Numbered from the stretch's first letter, positions 6,566 to 14,224 are shown. The stretch is 23,860 bases of DNA from CG2-30-36-39 sp964433225 (GCA_964433225.1 CAYSQA010000012.1:1-23860); one strand, 5' to 3'. A program made the numbers and translations. Notes: generated by a model not told the origin, from the letters alone.

Positions 6566-7453
6566 ATGAAAAAAACAGCACTTACTTTAGGTAGCGTAGT
6601 TTTTTTAATGGCAGTGTTTGTGTCACCAGTCTTGGCTTTGGAGATCGAGGTTGACCAACAGGGTAATATCAAGATGTATGAAGGCTATGTCTTAGGTAAA
6701 ACTACCGATAGACCTAGTATTCAGCCAATCTCAGCTCCATCTTCAAACACTCGACCAGCTACAGCTCCTAGAACGCCTACCAAATACGTCCCCACCCAAG
6801 AGAATAAAGATTTGGTTGTGACTATGGAAGAATCAGGTCCTCAAGTTCAATTGAGAGACAGTTCAGGAGCTGGTTCAAGGGGCACCGCTGGAGAAACAAT
6901 GATGTCTGATAACTTAGAGATGCGTTTCCCGGCTAGAACTAAAGAGTTATCTGAGGAACAACGAGAGAAAATGAGTGAGTACCAACAAAAGATTCAAGAA
7001 GCCAGACAAGAAAGAATTCAAGAAATGGTTGAGCTCAGAGAACGAAACATGGGTGAAGCAGCGGCTTTAGAGATTAGAACTAGAAATATCAAAGCTCACC
7101 TTAATGGAGCTGAGTTTGTTCTTGATTCAAAGAATAATGAGGTCAAGTTAACAACGCCATCAGGTCAAGAACACATCTTAACTCACCTTCCGGATCAAGC
7201 TTTGGCTAGGATGAAAGAAGCTGGTGTCTTAACAGATAGCTCATTTGACCCAGAAAATGATGAATTAGAAGCGGTTGCTACTGAAGATGGGATTCAGTAT
7301 GTTGCTGATGTTGTCGAAGAGAAAAAGCTATTTAGCTTTTTCCCCAGAATGGTCGAGAGAAAAATAATTTTGGATGATGCTACTGGTGAAGTAACTCAAG
7401 ATTATGCTTCTCAGGGTTGGTTTGCTAGAATGTTAGATAGATTTTCTTATTAG
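6566..7453 (+). CDS. Secreted coiled-coil protein (unknown function)
   Basis: I take the ATG at 6566 because GAAGGA lies 7 nt upstream; a GTG at 6551 in the same frame would include that SD in the coding region. The 295-aa product begins with a clear signal peptide (MKKTALTLGSVVFLMAVFVSPVLA, likely cut after VLA). A low-complexity Ser/Pro/Thr-rich linker follows (about 40-75), and then a long charged coiled coil (LSEEQREKMSEYQQKIQEAR and onward, about 130-180). The C-terminal globular part has VKLTTPSGQEHILTHLP and a tail ending GWFARMLDRFSY. No catalytic motif or membrane anchor was recognised. It is a single gene ended by a strong terminator. Confidence 0.75.
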   Translation: MKKTALTLGSVVFLMAVFVSPVLALEIEVDQQGNIKMYEGYVLGKTTDRPSIQPISAPSSNTRPATAPRTPTKYVPTQENKDLVVTMEESGPQVQLRDSSGAGSRGTAGETMMSDNLEMRFPARTKELSEEQREKMSEYQQKIQEARQERIQEMVELRERNMGEAAALEIRTRNIKAHLNGAEFVLDSKNNEVKLTTPSGQEHILTHLPDQALARMKEAGVLTDSSFDPENDELEAVATEDGIQYVADVVEEKKLFSFFPRMVERKIILDDATGEVTQDYASQGWFARMLDRFSY

Positions 7454-7472
7454 CTTTGCTTAGCGATTTGTT

Positions 7473-7500
7473 AAAACCCCGGCCAGTCGGTCGGGGTTTT
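7473..7500. terminator. Bidirectional intrinsic terminator between convergent genes
   Basis: AAAACCCCG (7473-7481) pairs with CGGGGTTTT (7492-7500), with an inner CC/GG pairing around AGTC. The T-run follows on the plus strand and the A-run gives T's on the minus strand. It serves the secreted coiled-coil gene and the convergent AlkD-like gene, whose stop is at 7504. Confidence 0.9.
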
Positions 7501-7503
7501 TAG

Positions 7504-8208
7504 TTATTTGGTTAGATATTTTTTTCTAACAGGTTCGGCTAATCTTTCGATAGCATAACGTAGCATGGTTCTGGGCATTTTTTGGTTATGTTTGTCTAGA
7601 AAATTTAAAAGTGGTTTTTCTTGCATTTTCCCTACTTCTCTGAGCATCCAACCACTAGCCTTATGAATTAAGTCATGTTGGTCTGCCAAAACCTTAGTAG
7701 CTAAACTCAAAGTTGGTTGAAATATCCCCTTTTTAATAAAAGGAAAAGTAGTCAATAAAGCAATTCTTCGATCCCAAAGATTGGTTGAGTTAATTAAAGC
7801 AAAAACTTGCGGTTGTAACTCTGGCTTATTGAGAATATGTTGTCCAACTATTTTGGGAGTGGTGACATCTACCAAATCCCAGTTGTTGACTTGAGTTCTA
7901 TGTTTGAAGTAAAACTCAAAAATCTTGTCTTGTTCATTTTGTTCTGCTTGTTCATATTGGTAAACCAAGATCAGTAAGGCAGTTAGTCTCTGTTCATGCA
8001 CAGAACTGTAAATTAGTTTTTTTATTTCAGTTAAAGTCAAAGCTTTAAAGTTTCTAGCGATTTTTCGCTGTTCTGGTACGGTTATTCCCCAAAAAACATC
8101 ACCAGCCCCATATTGACCTTGTCCTGTTTTAAAGAAGCTTTGTAAGACTTTGGCTTTTTGTGGATTGGCTAGTTTTTTCAGTTCAATGATTAAGTTTTGT
8201 GCGGTCAT
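7504..8208 (-). CDS. alkD: AlkD-like DNA alkylation repair glycosylase (HEAT-repeat)
   Basis: This 234-aa protein is the normal length for AlkD, which excises positively charged alkylated bases such as 3-methyladenine and 7-methylguanine. It is a solenoid of HEAT-like helices. The family's active-site residues are visible: W110 and D114 in VNNWDLVD, and W187 and R190 in HKASGWMLREVGK, matching the Trp/Asp/Trp/Arg set of the Bacillus cereus enzyme. The N-terminal YGAGDVFWGITVPEQRKIA is also typical. No clear SD precedes the ATG; TATTAA or TACAGT boxes 2-10 nt upstream may drive a near-leaderless transcript, but I cannot choose between them. It is convergent with the secreted-protein gene across a shared terminator. 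Confidence 0.9.
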   Translation of the reverse strand: MTAQNLIIELKKLANPQKAKVLQSFFKTGQGQYGAGDVFWGITVPEQRKIARNFKALTLTEIKKLIYSSVHEQRLTALLILVYQYEQAEQNEQDKIFEFYFKHRTQVNNWDLVDVTTPKIVGQHILNKPELQPQVFALINSTNLWDRRIALLTTFPFIKKGIFQPTLSLATKVLADQHDLIHKASGWMLREVGKMQEKPLLNFLDKHNQKMPRTMLRYAIERLAEPVRKKYLTK

Positions 8209-8244
8209 AATTAATAAAACTGTAGCATATTTGGTAAACTGTTG

Positions 8245-8273
8245 TTTTCACCCCAAGAGTTCAGGTATATAAT
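8245..8273 (+). promoter_or_regulatory. Probable pyruvate kinase promoter (TTTTCA-17-TATAAT)
   Basis: TTTTCA (8245-8250), 17 nt, then a perfect TATAAT (8268-8273). It gives a leader of about 55 nt with AAGAAAG before the ATG at 8334. A second TATAAA at 8307-8312 lacks a -35. Confidence 0.55.
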
Positions 8274-8333
8274 TAAGCAATCCTCTAGTCAGGTATTTGT
8301 TTTGATTATAAAGGTAAAAAAAGAAAGTTATTC

Positions 8334-9749
8334 ATGAACGATACTTTTAAAAGAACAAAAATTGTCGCTACGATTGGTCCAGCTACAGAAACAGAAGAAA
8401 TCATTGGCCAATTAATTGATGCTGGAATGAATGTAGCTAGATTCAACACTAAACATGGTACTCCAGAATGGCACCGTGAAAGAGTGCAGCGAGTCAGAAA
8501 AGTAGCTGCTGAAAAAGGTTTGCCTATTGCTGTTTTACTCGATTTACAAGGACCAGAAATTAGGATTAATTTACGTAATGGTGAAGGTTTTGAGATGAAG
8601 GATGGCGAAACCCTAGTTCTCACAGCCGATGAAACTAGCAAAGAAGAAAAAGTTATTTTTATTCCTAGCAACGTGGTTGAAACTTTGCAAGAAGGTAACT
8701 TTGTGTTGTTGGATGATGGTCGTTGTGAGTTTGAGATTATTAAAAAAGCTGAAGATTATTTAGTTGCTAAGGCTTTGGGTGATTTTGAGGTTGCTCACAG
8801 AAAAACCATGAACACTCCTGGTATCACTATTGATATGCCTTCTTTGATTGCTGCTGATCTAGTTCAATTAGATGGAGCAGTTGAAACCGGAGTTGATTTT
8901 GTTGGCTTGTCTTTTGTCCGTGATAAAAGAGATGTGGAGATTCTTAGAAAAGAGTTAGAGAAGAGAAATTTGGGTAAGGCTAGTATTGTGGCTAAGATTG
9001 AAAACCAAGCTGCTTTGGATAATCTTGATGAAATCATTGAAGTTAGTGATGCTGTGATGGTGGCTCGTGGTGATTTGGCTGTGGAAGTACCTTTTGAGCA
9101 ATTGGCTTTTTGGCAAAAACTAATTATTACCAAATGTCGTTTGGCTGGTAAACCAGTGATTACTGCCACACAGATGTTGAAATCAATGGTTGAGTCCCCT
9201 CGACCAACTAGAGCCGAGGTTAGTGATGTAGCGAATGCTGTTTACGACAGTACTGATGCAGTGATGCTCTCCGAGGAAACTACCATTGGTAAATTTCCGG
9301 TTAAAGCAGTGGCTACCCAAGCTAAAATTGCTGCTTTCAATGAAGAATTTGAAGTGTCTTATTTAGAAGAATGGGTGGATGAAAATGACTGCAGTTTAGT
9401 TACTCATGCGGCTGTTTATTTGCTGCAAAATGAAGACAAGATTGATAGTGTGGTTTGTTTAACTGAAACCGGTAACACTGCCAACTTAATTTCTCGTTTT
9501 AGACCAAAGGTCACGGTTCATGCTTTAACTAGCAATCAAGTTACTTATCGAAAGTTAGCTTTAAATTATGGTGTTGAACCTCATATTGTTGAGTTTCCTG
9601 AAAGCAAAGTTGAAGAGCCCAATGCAATTGTTGAGATGATGAAAGCTAAGGGTTTAATCAAAAAAAATGAAACCGTACTGGTTATTTATGGTTCAATTTG
9701 GAAAACTCCAGGATTGACTAATAGTTTGTCAATTGTTCATACAGCATAA
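8334..9749 (+). CDS. pyk: Pyruvate kinase with an atypical monovalent-cation site
   Basis: This 471-aa enzyme transfers phosphate from phosphoenolpyruvate to ADP, making ATP and pyruvate. It has the N-terminal KIVATIGPATET, the barrel, the B domain, the catalytic-lysine strand IVAKIENQAALDN, VVARGDLAVEVP, and the signature TATQMLKSMVESPRPTRAEVSDVANAV. A C-terminal domain is present. Two ligand loops are unusual. The usual RxNFSHG reads R36-F-N-T-K40-H-G, placing Lys where a K+-binding Ser normally sits. The DTKGPEIRT loop reads D70-L-Q-G-P-E75-I-R-I78. As I recall, Leu/Gln/Ile is the signature of K+-independent kinases, but those also carry Lys instead of this Glu. The product would feed the oxidoreductase encoded 900 bp downstream if that enzyme uses pyruvate. 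Confidence 0.95.
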   Translation: MNDTFKRTKIVATIGPATETEEIIGQLIDAGMNVARFNTKHGTPEWHRERVQRVRKVAAEKGLPIAVLLDLQGPEIRINLRNGEGFEMKDGETLVLTADETSKEEKVIFIPSNVVETLQEGNFVLLDDGRCEFEIIKKAEDYLVAKALGDFEVAHRKTMNTPGITIDMPSLIAADLVQLDGAVETGVDFVGLSFVRDKRDVEILRKELEKRNLGKASIVAKIENQAALDNLDEIIEVSDAVMVARGDLAVEVPFEQLAFWQKLIITKCRLAGKPVITATQMLKSMVESPRPTRAEVSDVANAVYDSTDAVMLSEETTIGKFPVKAVATQAKIAAFNEEFEVSYLEEWVDENDCSLVTHAAVYLLQNEDKIDSVVCLTETGNTANLISRFRPKVTVHALTSNQVTYRKLALNYGVEPHIVEFPESKVEEPNAIVEMMKAKGLIKKNETVLVIYGSIWKTPGLTNSLSIVHTA

Positions 9750-9751
9750 CC

Positions 9752-9781
9752 TTGACAAGTAGATTCTTTTTCCTGGAGAAT
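9752..9781 (+). promoter_or_regulatory. Candidate promoter TTGACA-18-GAGAAT
   Basis: A perfect TTGACA starts 3 nt after the pyruvate kinase stop, with a weak GAGAAT 18 nt on. It would give the lysine-rich small-protein gene a transcript with a ~30-nt leader. The -10 is poor. Confidence 0.4.
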
Positions 9782-9817
9782 AGAGTCATCACTAAGTAAC
9801 AAAGATGGGATGGACCT

Positions 9818-10048
9818 ATGGCAAAAAGAAAAGGTGGTTTGTTAGCTTTAGTAACAGGTTTAGCTGTCGGAGCTGCAGCGATGTTTTTTTCTAAAAAAGA
9901 AAACAGAGACAAAACTGTTAAGGTAGCCAAGAAAGCAGTTAGTAAAGCTAAGGTTGCTAAGAATAAAGCAGTGACTTCAGCCAAGAAAGCTGTTAAAAAA
10001 GGCAGTGTTGCCGCCAAGAAAGTCATTAAAAAAGCCAAAAAGAAATAG
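9818..10048 (+). CDS. Small membrane protein with histone H1-like Lys/Ala tail (YtxH-like)
   Basis: The 76-aa product starts MAKRKGG and has one hydrophobic segment (about 8-23, LLALVTGLAVGAAAMFF). From about residue 30 there is a repetitive basic tail of AKKAV, SKAK, KKGS and AAKKV units ending KKAKKK. The N-terminal part resembles YtxH-type small membrane proteins. The tail resembles the C-terminal domain of histone H1 and bacterial H1-like proteins, which bind DNA without sequence specificity. It could attach nucleic acid, or another polyanion, to the inner face of the membrane (inference). GGGATGG upstream of the ATG is a weak SD. A strong terminator follows. Confidence 0.75.
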   Translation: MAKRKGGLLALVTGLAVGAAAMFFSKKENRDKTVKVAKKAVSKAKVAKNKAVTSAKKAVKKGSVAAKKVIKKAKKK

Positions 10049-10068
10049 ACCAAATTTTGTGCAATAAA

Positions 10069-10094
10069 CACCCCAGTTAATGGGGTGTTTTTTT
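10069..10094. terminator. Intrinsic terminator shared with convergent flavodoxin gene
   Basis: CACCCC (10069-10074) pairs with GGGGTG (10082-10087) around AGTTAAT, followed by seven T's on the plus strand. It overlaps the end of the flavodoxin frame by 2 nt. Confidence 0.9.
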
Positions 10095-10536
10095 AAGTTA
10101 AAGATTTCACTAAAGTAGTTAACCAATCATTAATTAGTTGTTGATTGGTTGGTTGTTGTGGGTAGCCATCTATTTTAAGACTATCACCAATTTTTTTAGC
10201 TTGTTTCAAGGTGAGAAAGTCTTCAATCAGATCAGCTGCTTTACAAAAATCTTCATAACCAGAATCACCGCACCCAAAAACAATAAACTGTTTATTGTTA
10301 AAATCTAGTTCTTTTATTTCTTCAAAAAAAGCAGCAAAGTCTTCTTGAAATTGACCATAGTCCCAAGTGGACGAACCCAAAATTAGTAAGTCATAAGTCA
10401 GTATGTTTTTTGGTGAAAATTCTTGGGCATTAAATAAGTCGTTTTCGATGTGGTGATTATTCAAAAAATCAGCGATTTGGTTTGCTACAAACTCAGTATT
10501 ACCAGTTAAAGAACCATAAAGAACAAGAACTTTCAT
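10093..10536 (-). CDS. Flavodoxin, short-chain
   Basis: The 147-aa product is a one-domain FMN electron carrier. The phosphate-binding loop SLTGNTE is at residues 9-15. ILGSSTWDYGQFQEDF supplies the tryptophan that normally stacks on FMN, and VFGCGDSGYEDFCKAAD supplies the second, tyrosine-bearing FMN loop. Its length and the absence of the ~20-residue insertion place it in the short-chain class. It is transcribed divergently from the fused gamma-alpha oxidoreductase gene across only 77 bp, which suggests it accepts the low-potential electrons from that enzyme. No ferredoxin gene is visible in the window. The start is fixed by TACAAT 6 nt upstream; there is no SD. Confidence 0.92.
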   Translation of the reverse strand: MKVLVLYGSLTGNTEFVANQIADFLNNHHIENDLFNAQEFSPKNILTYDLLILGSSTWDYGQFQEDFAAFFEEIKELDFNNKQFIVFGCGDSGYEDFCKAADLIEDFLTLKQAKKIGDSLKIDGYPQQPTNQQLINDWLTTLVKSLT

Positions 10537-10542
10537 GTAAAA

Positions 10543-10548
10543 ATTGTA
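10543..10548 (-). promoter_or_regulatory. -10 box (TACAAT) for leaderless flavodoxin mRNA
   Basis: On the minus strand TACAAT lies 6 nt before the ATG at 10536. The -35 region (TGTATT at 18 nt) is weak. It is back-to-back with the oxidoreductase promoter in a 77-bp gap. Confidence 0.6.
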
Positions 10549-10578
10549 ACATTTTCTACAAAAATCAATACAGTTAGC

Positions 10579-10607
10579 TTGACCATTCTAGTCTCAACTC
10601 CTACAAT
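10579..10607 (+). promoter_or_regulatory. Strong promoter TTGACC-17-TACAAT, leaderless for the oxidoreductase operon
   Basis: TTGACC (10579-10584), exactly 17 nt, and TACAAT (10602-10607) are followed by only 6 nt before the ATG at 10614. Transcription should start at the A of the start codon. This is the clearest leaderless promoter in the window. Confidence 0.8.
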
Positions 10608-10613
10608 GTCGCT

Positions 10614-12320
10614 ATGAAAGAATGGAACTGGAAAATTGCTGGTCAAGCCGGTGAAGGGGTAATGGCTGTTTCTAAAATGGTAGCTAAGTTGGCTAAACGT
10701 CATGGTTTATCGGCTTTCAACTACTTGGAATATCCATCCCTGATCAAAGGAGGCCATCAAACTGGTCAAGTTTCTTTTGCAAAGCAGCCCATTTATTCTC
10801 AACGAAGACATTTAGATTTGTTAATTACTTTTGGTAAGGCTGCTTTTAAGGAGCATCAACAAGAATTAACCAAAGATTCGCTTGTAGTTTATAACCAAAA
10901 TGCTGGTGAGCTGACTCAAGAAGAGTTAATGGGTTTTTCTGGTAAAGTTGTTAGTTTGCCTTTGAATGAATTTTCTAGAACAACGACTAAAAGTAAGTTA
11001 GCAACAAATATGGTTGCTTTTGGAGTAACAACGGCTGCATTAGGCTTTGATCAACAAGCTGGTTTGCAATTAGTGGCTGAAGAGTTTGCGGACAAAGGTG
11101 AAGCAATTATTACTATGGACCAAGCAGCTTTTCAGTTGGGTTACGATGAGTTTTTAAAACTAGAAAAACCATTAGCCAAATTTACAGTTAGCCAACAAGA
11201 TAATCAGGTTTTGTTGACTGGTAATGAGGCAATTGGCTTGGGAGCTTTGGCCAGTGGAATTCAATTTTACAGTGCTTACCCAATGACACCTGCTTCTGCT
11301 CTACTGCATTTTTTGGCTGCTCAACAAAAAAAATATCCATTGATTGTCAAACATGTTGAAGATGAAATTTCTGCTATTAATCAAGCACTGGGCGCTTCTT
11401 TTGCTGGAGTGAGAGCGATGACAGGGTCCTCTGGAGGTGGTTTTGCTTTGATGGTGGAAGGTCTTTCTCTGGCCGGAGTGATGGAGTTGCCATTGGTAAT
11501 TCTTTATGGTCAGCGACCTGGTCCAGCTACTGGTTTGCCTACTTGGACTTCTCAAGCAGATCTACAGTTTGTGTTGAGGGCCGGTCATGGAGAGTTTCAA
11601 CGAGTAGTCTTAACTCCTGGAACAGCAGCTGATCACTATCAGGCTACTAGATTAGCTTTTGATTTGGCTGAGAAATACCATATCCCGGTTTTCATTTTAA
11701 GTGATAAATATATTTTGGAATCTCATCAGACTATGCCTACTCCCCCAGCAGAAACCAAGGTTGAGCGCTTGGGTTTGGTAACAGCTGAAGAATTACCAGC
11801 AGATGATAGTTTCAGACGTTATGCAATGTCTGATTCGGGAGTTTCTCCAAGGTCTATACCTGGCCAACAACATGGTTTTTATGTCAGTAATTCTTATGAG
11901 CATGATCACTTTGGTTTTGCGACTGAAGAATCACAAATGACGATTGATCAAACCAAAAAACGAGCAAAGAAATATGATGGTTTAGTTAAAGAGCTGCCGC
12001 AACCAGTTTTAATAGGTAAACAAAAAGCTGCTACAACTTTTGTTTGTTGGGGGTCAACAATCAATGTTTTACAGGATGTAGTGGCCAAAACTGATCAAGT
12101 TAACGTAATTTATTTGCCAGCTGTTTGGCCGTTTCCTAAGGAGGGTTTTGCAGCATTAGCCAAGCAAACTAAAAGATTGGTGATGGTTGAAGGTAACTCC
12201 ACTGGTCAAGCTGAACAACTTATTAGACAAGAAACTGGTATTGAAATGGATGCCTATTTGAGACGTTATGATGGTCGACCATTTTATGTAGAAGATATCT
12301 TGGCTTGGTTGGAGCAATAA
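10614..12320 (+). CDS. korA: 2-oxoacid:ferredoxin oxidoreductase, fused gamma-alpha subunit
   Basis: In this 568-aa protein residues 1 to about 180 are the gamma domain (KIAGQAGEGVMAVSKM, SLIKGGHQTGQVSFA). From about 195 on is the alpha (pyrimidine-binding) domain. YPMTP at 222-226 corresponds to the YPITP motif of archaeal 2-oxoacid oxidoreductases, followed by VKHVEDEISAINQALGASFAG and MTGSSGGGFALM. With the beta subunit it would form the two-subunit enzyme that oxidatively decarboxylates a 2-oxoacid to an acyl-CoA while reducing ferredoxin or flavodoxin. The gamma-alpha fusion resembles 2-oxoglutarate enzymes (KorAB) and the broad-specificity archaeal type. Pyruvate is metabolically attractive here, with pyruvate kinase nearby, so substrate and gene symbol are provisional. 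The beta gene follows after 2 nt. Confidence 0.9.
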   Translation: MKEWNWKIAGQAGEGVMAVSKMVAKLAKRHGLSAFNYLEYPSLIKGGHQTGQVSFAKQPIYSQRRHLDLLITFGKAAFKEHQQELTKDSLVVYNQNAGELTQEELMGFSGKVVSLPLNEFSRTTTKSKLATNMVAFGVTTAALGFDQQAGLQLVAEEFADKGEAIITMDQAAFQLGYDEFLKLEKPLAKFTVSQQDNQVLLTGNEAIGLGALASGIQFYSAYPMTPASALLHFLAAQQKKYPLIVKHVEDEISAINQALGASFAGVRAMTGSSGGGFALMVEGLSLAGVMELPLVILYGQRPGPATGLPTWTSQADLQFVLRAGHGEFQRVVLTPGTAADHYQATRLAFDLAEKYHIPVFILSDKYILESHQTMPTPPAETKVERLGLVTAEELPADDSFRRYAMSDSGVSPRSIPGQQHGFYVSNSYEHDHFGFATEESQMTIDQTKKRAKKYDGLVKELPQPVLIGKQKAATTFVCWGSTINVLQDVVAKTDQVNVIYLPAVWPFPKEGFAALAKQTKRLVMVEGNSTGQAEQLIRQETGIEMDAYLRRYDGRPFYVEDILAWLEQ

Positions 12321-12322
12321 TT

Positions 12323-13183
12323 ATGGCAAAAATCACTTTACAGAGTACTGTCTCCTCAGTGACACCAACTTGGTGCCCAGGTTGTGGTAACTTTGGGATC
12401 TTGGGAGCGATTAGACAGGCTTTTGCTCAATTAGAATTGCCTGAAGAAAACTTGGTAGTTTTTTATGGAGTAGGTTGTAGTGGCAATATGGCTGACTTTA
12501 ATAAAGTTTATGGTTTTCATGCTCTTCATGGTCGAGCTATTCCCAATGCGATTGGTGCTAAACTAGCTAACCATGATTTGAAGATTATTGTTGTTGCTGG
12601 AGATGGAGATACTTATGGTGAAGGGATGAATCATTTACTATCAGCAGCGAGAGGGAACCATGATATTACTGTTTTGGTCCATAATAACCAAACCTACAGT
12701 TTGACTACTGGTCAAAGTTCTCCAACTACCGATAAAGGAATAAAAACCAAATCAACCCCAGACGGTTTGATTGAGGAGCCAGTTAATCCTTTAGCGTTAG
12801 CTCTTTCTGACCACGCTGGCTTTGTGGCTCGTGGTTATGCTGGAGATATGCCTCATTTAATTGGTTTGGTTAAAGAAGCAATGACTTATGATGGTTTTTC
12901 GTTATTGGATGTTTTACAACCCTGTCCAACCTTCAATAAAATCAACACCTACCAGTGGTACCAAGAAAGAATTTATAAGTTGGCTGATAGCTATCAACCC
13001 AATGATAAAAAATTAGCTTGGGAAAAATCTCAAGAAATAGAAAAAATGCCAGTAGGTGTTTTTTATAGAAACGACAACTTAGAGTCTTACCATCAACAGT
13101 TATACCAACTTGATACTGCAACCTTATTGCAACAGCGTCCGACTCAAGTTTCTATTGCTGAGACACTTAACGAGTTTAAATAA
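12323..13183 (+). CDS. korB: 2-oxoacid:ferredoxin oxidoreductase, beta (TPP/Fe-S) subunit
   Basis: I start at ATG 12323 (MAKITLQSTV), 2 nt after the korA stop; an ATG at 12305 in the same frame lies inside korA and adds nothing conserved. The 286-aa product binds thiamine diphosphate through GDGDTYGEGMNHLLSAARGN (from residue 93) with HNNQTYSLTTGQ. The four cysteines expected to hold the single [4Fe-4S] cluster are present: C18 and C21 (TWCPGCGN), C52 (GVGCSGN) and C201 (LQPCPTFN). There is no fused ferredoxin-like delta domain, so electrons must leave directly to a carrier such as the flavodoxin next door. The two genes are co-transcribed and end at a terminator. Confidence 0.93.
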   Translation: MAKITLQSTVSSVTPTWCPGCGNFGILGAIRQAFAQLELPEENLVVFYGVGCSGNMADFNKVYGFHALHGRAIPNAIGAKLANHDLKIIVVAGDGDTYGEGMNHLLSAARGNHDITVLVHNNQTYSLTTGQSSPTTDKGIKTKSTPDGLIEEPVNPLALALSDHAGFVARGYAGDMPHLIGLVKEAMTYDGFSLLDVLQPCPTFNKINTYQWYQERIYKLADSYQPNDKKLAWEKSQEIEKMPVGVFYRNDNLESYHQQLYQLDTATLLQQRPTQVSIAETLNEFK

Positions 13184-13210
13184 AAAAATAGCCCGCAGTG
13201 AAGCGGGCTA
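13183..13210. terminator. Bidirectional terminator between korB and cyclophilin gene
   Basis: TAGCCCGC (13189-13196) pairs with GCGGGCTA (13203-13210) around AGTGAA. The A-run before it gives a good U-tract on the minus strand, so it is best suited to the cyclophilin gene. The plus-strand tail (AATTATTC) is weak. Confidence 0.85.
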
Positions 13211-13236
13211 AATTATTCAATGTTTAATCAGTTGTT

Positions 13237-13935
13237 TTAGTTTTCACTAATGGTGATGGACTTGATGGTTACTGGTTTAACTGGTTGAGATTTTTCACCT
13301 GATAAACTCATTGAGACTGGTGCAGTGGCAATTTTATCCACCACTTCTAAACCATTTATCACTTTACCAAAAATTACATAGTTAGTTGGCAGTGGATAGT
13401 CTTGATGCATAATAAAAAATTGACTACCGTTAGTATTTGGTCCAGCATTAGCCATGGCGATCGTGCCACGAGTGTATTCACCTGTAAATTTTTCATCGGC
13501 AAAACGGTAACCTGGGCCACCCATTCCTGTCCCCTCTGGGTCACCACCTTGGATCATGAAACCATTAATCACTCGGTGAAAGATAGTTTCATCATAAAAC
13601 TTATCGTTAGCCAAAAAAACAAAGTTATTGACTGTTTGAGGGGTTTGATCGGCATAAAGCTCAATGACGATTACTCCCTCTGAAGTAGTCATTGTTGCTT
13701 GATATTTTTTGGTGCTATCAAGTTGCATAGCAGGAGGGTTATCATATTGTTTTTTCATTGATTCCTTTGTGATTGGTTTAATACTTGGTACTACAGTTGG
13801 GCTTTTGCTGGGAAAAGTCAGAACCTGTTCTTCCAGCGAAGTGGTATTTTTATTATTGTTTTTTTCAATAATTAGGGCAACTACTCCGACCAATAAAAAG
13901 GCCAGAACCACTAAAAGTAAGCTTTGTTTTTTCAT
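13237..13935 (-). CDS. Cyclophilin-type peptidyl-prolyl isomerase, membrane-anchored
   Basis: The frame is open to 13986, but the ATG at 13935 (MKKQSLLLVVLAF) is the likely start. An extended -10 (TGGTACTAT) lies 7 nt before it, and the two upstream ATGs fall in or before the promoter. The 232-aa product has an N-terminal hydrophobic segment (5-23) acting as a signal anchor and a Ser/Thr/Pro-rich spacer. From about residue 75 comes a cyclophilin domain with FHRVI, MIQGGDPEGTGMGGPGY, GTIAMANAGPNTNGSQFFI and a late YVIFGKVINGLEVVDKI. It would isomerise X-Pro bonds of proteins folding outside the membrane. Arg of FHRV and the NGSQFF motif are intact, so it should be active. Confidence 0.92.
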   Translation of the reverse strand: MKKQSLLLVVLAFLLVGVVALIIEKNNNKNTTSLEEQVLTFPSKSPTVVPSIKPITKESMKKQYDNPPAMQLDSTKKYQATMTTSEGVIVIELYADQTPQTVNNFVFLANDKFYDETIFHRVINGFMIQGGDPEGTGMGGPGYRFADEKFTGEYTRGTIAMANAGPNTNGSQFFIMHQDYPLPTNYVIFGKVINGLEVVDKIATAPVSMSLSGEKSQPVKPVTIKSITISEN

Positions 13936-13942
13936 ATTGGGC

Positions 13943-13972
13943 ATAGTACCATCCCTAGGTTTTAAACTGCAA
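13943..13972 (-). promoter_or_regulatory. Extended -10 promoter (TTGCAG-18-TACTAT), leaderless
   Basis: On the minus strand TTGCAG (13972-13967), 18 nt, and TGG-TACTAT (13948-13943) lie 7 nt before the ATG at 13935. It decides the start of the cyclophilin gene. Confidence 0.65.
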
Positions 13973-14060
13973 GCTGACTTCTTCAATCAAGGCTTTTCAC
14001 TCCACCCCCTTTCACCCCGAGGGTAAGTGTCTCATATTAATCTGACAAATATATTTATAG

Positions 14061-14115
14061 TTATCAAACAATATCAAAACATATCATAAAACAAGATTGA
14101 TATATCAATTTTTTT
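14061..14115. repeat. 10-bp phased TATCA repeats and a 14-bp palindrome
   Basis: Inside the 293-bp gap between the cyclophilin and mutS starts, TATCA-type units begin at 14062, 14072 and 14082, exactly one helical turn apart. The perfect palindrome ATTGATATATCAAT follows at 14096-14109, with T's to 14115. They lie between the two divergent promoters. The palindrome plus T-run could also work as a weak hairpin terminator. I see no gene in this gap. Confidence 0.6.
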
Positions 14116-14195
14116 CTCAAGAAAAGCTAATTAGCAATAAAATTAAGTGACTGCTAAAGTCTTGTAATATTCTTGGATAGTCCAACCTTGAAGTT

Positions 14196-14224
14196 TTGCT
14201 AAAAAGTCTGCATAGTGTGATACA
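14196..14224 (+). promoter_or_regulatory. mutS promoter TTGCTA-17-(TGT)GATACA, leaderless
   Basis: TTGCTA (14196-14201), exactly 17 nt, and an extended-type -10 TGT-GATACA (14219-14224) stand 4 nt before the ATG at 14229. It rules out the ATG at 14196, which would lie in the -35 region. Confidence 0.6.

Noticed and set aside
9718..10071. 117-codon minus-strand frame opposite the lysine-rich small gene
   Set aside because: It is the Phe/Leu-rich complement of Lys/Ala codons, has no SD, and crosses the end of pyruvate kinase and a terminator.
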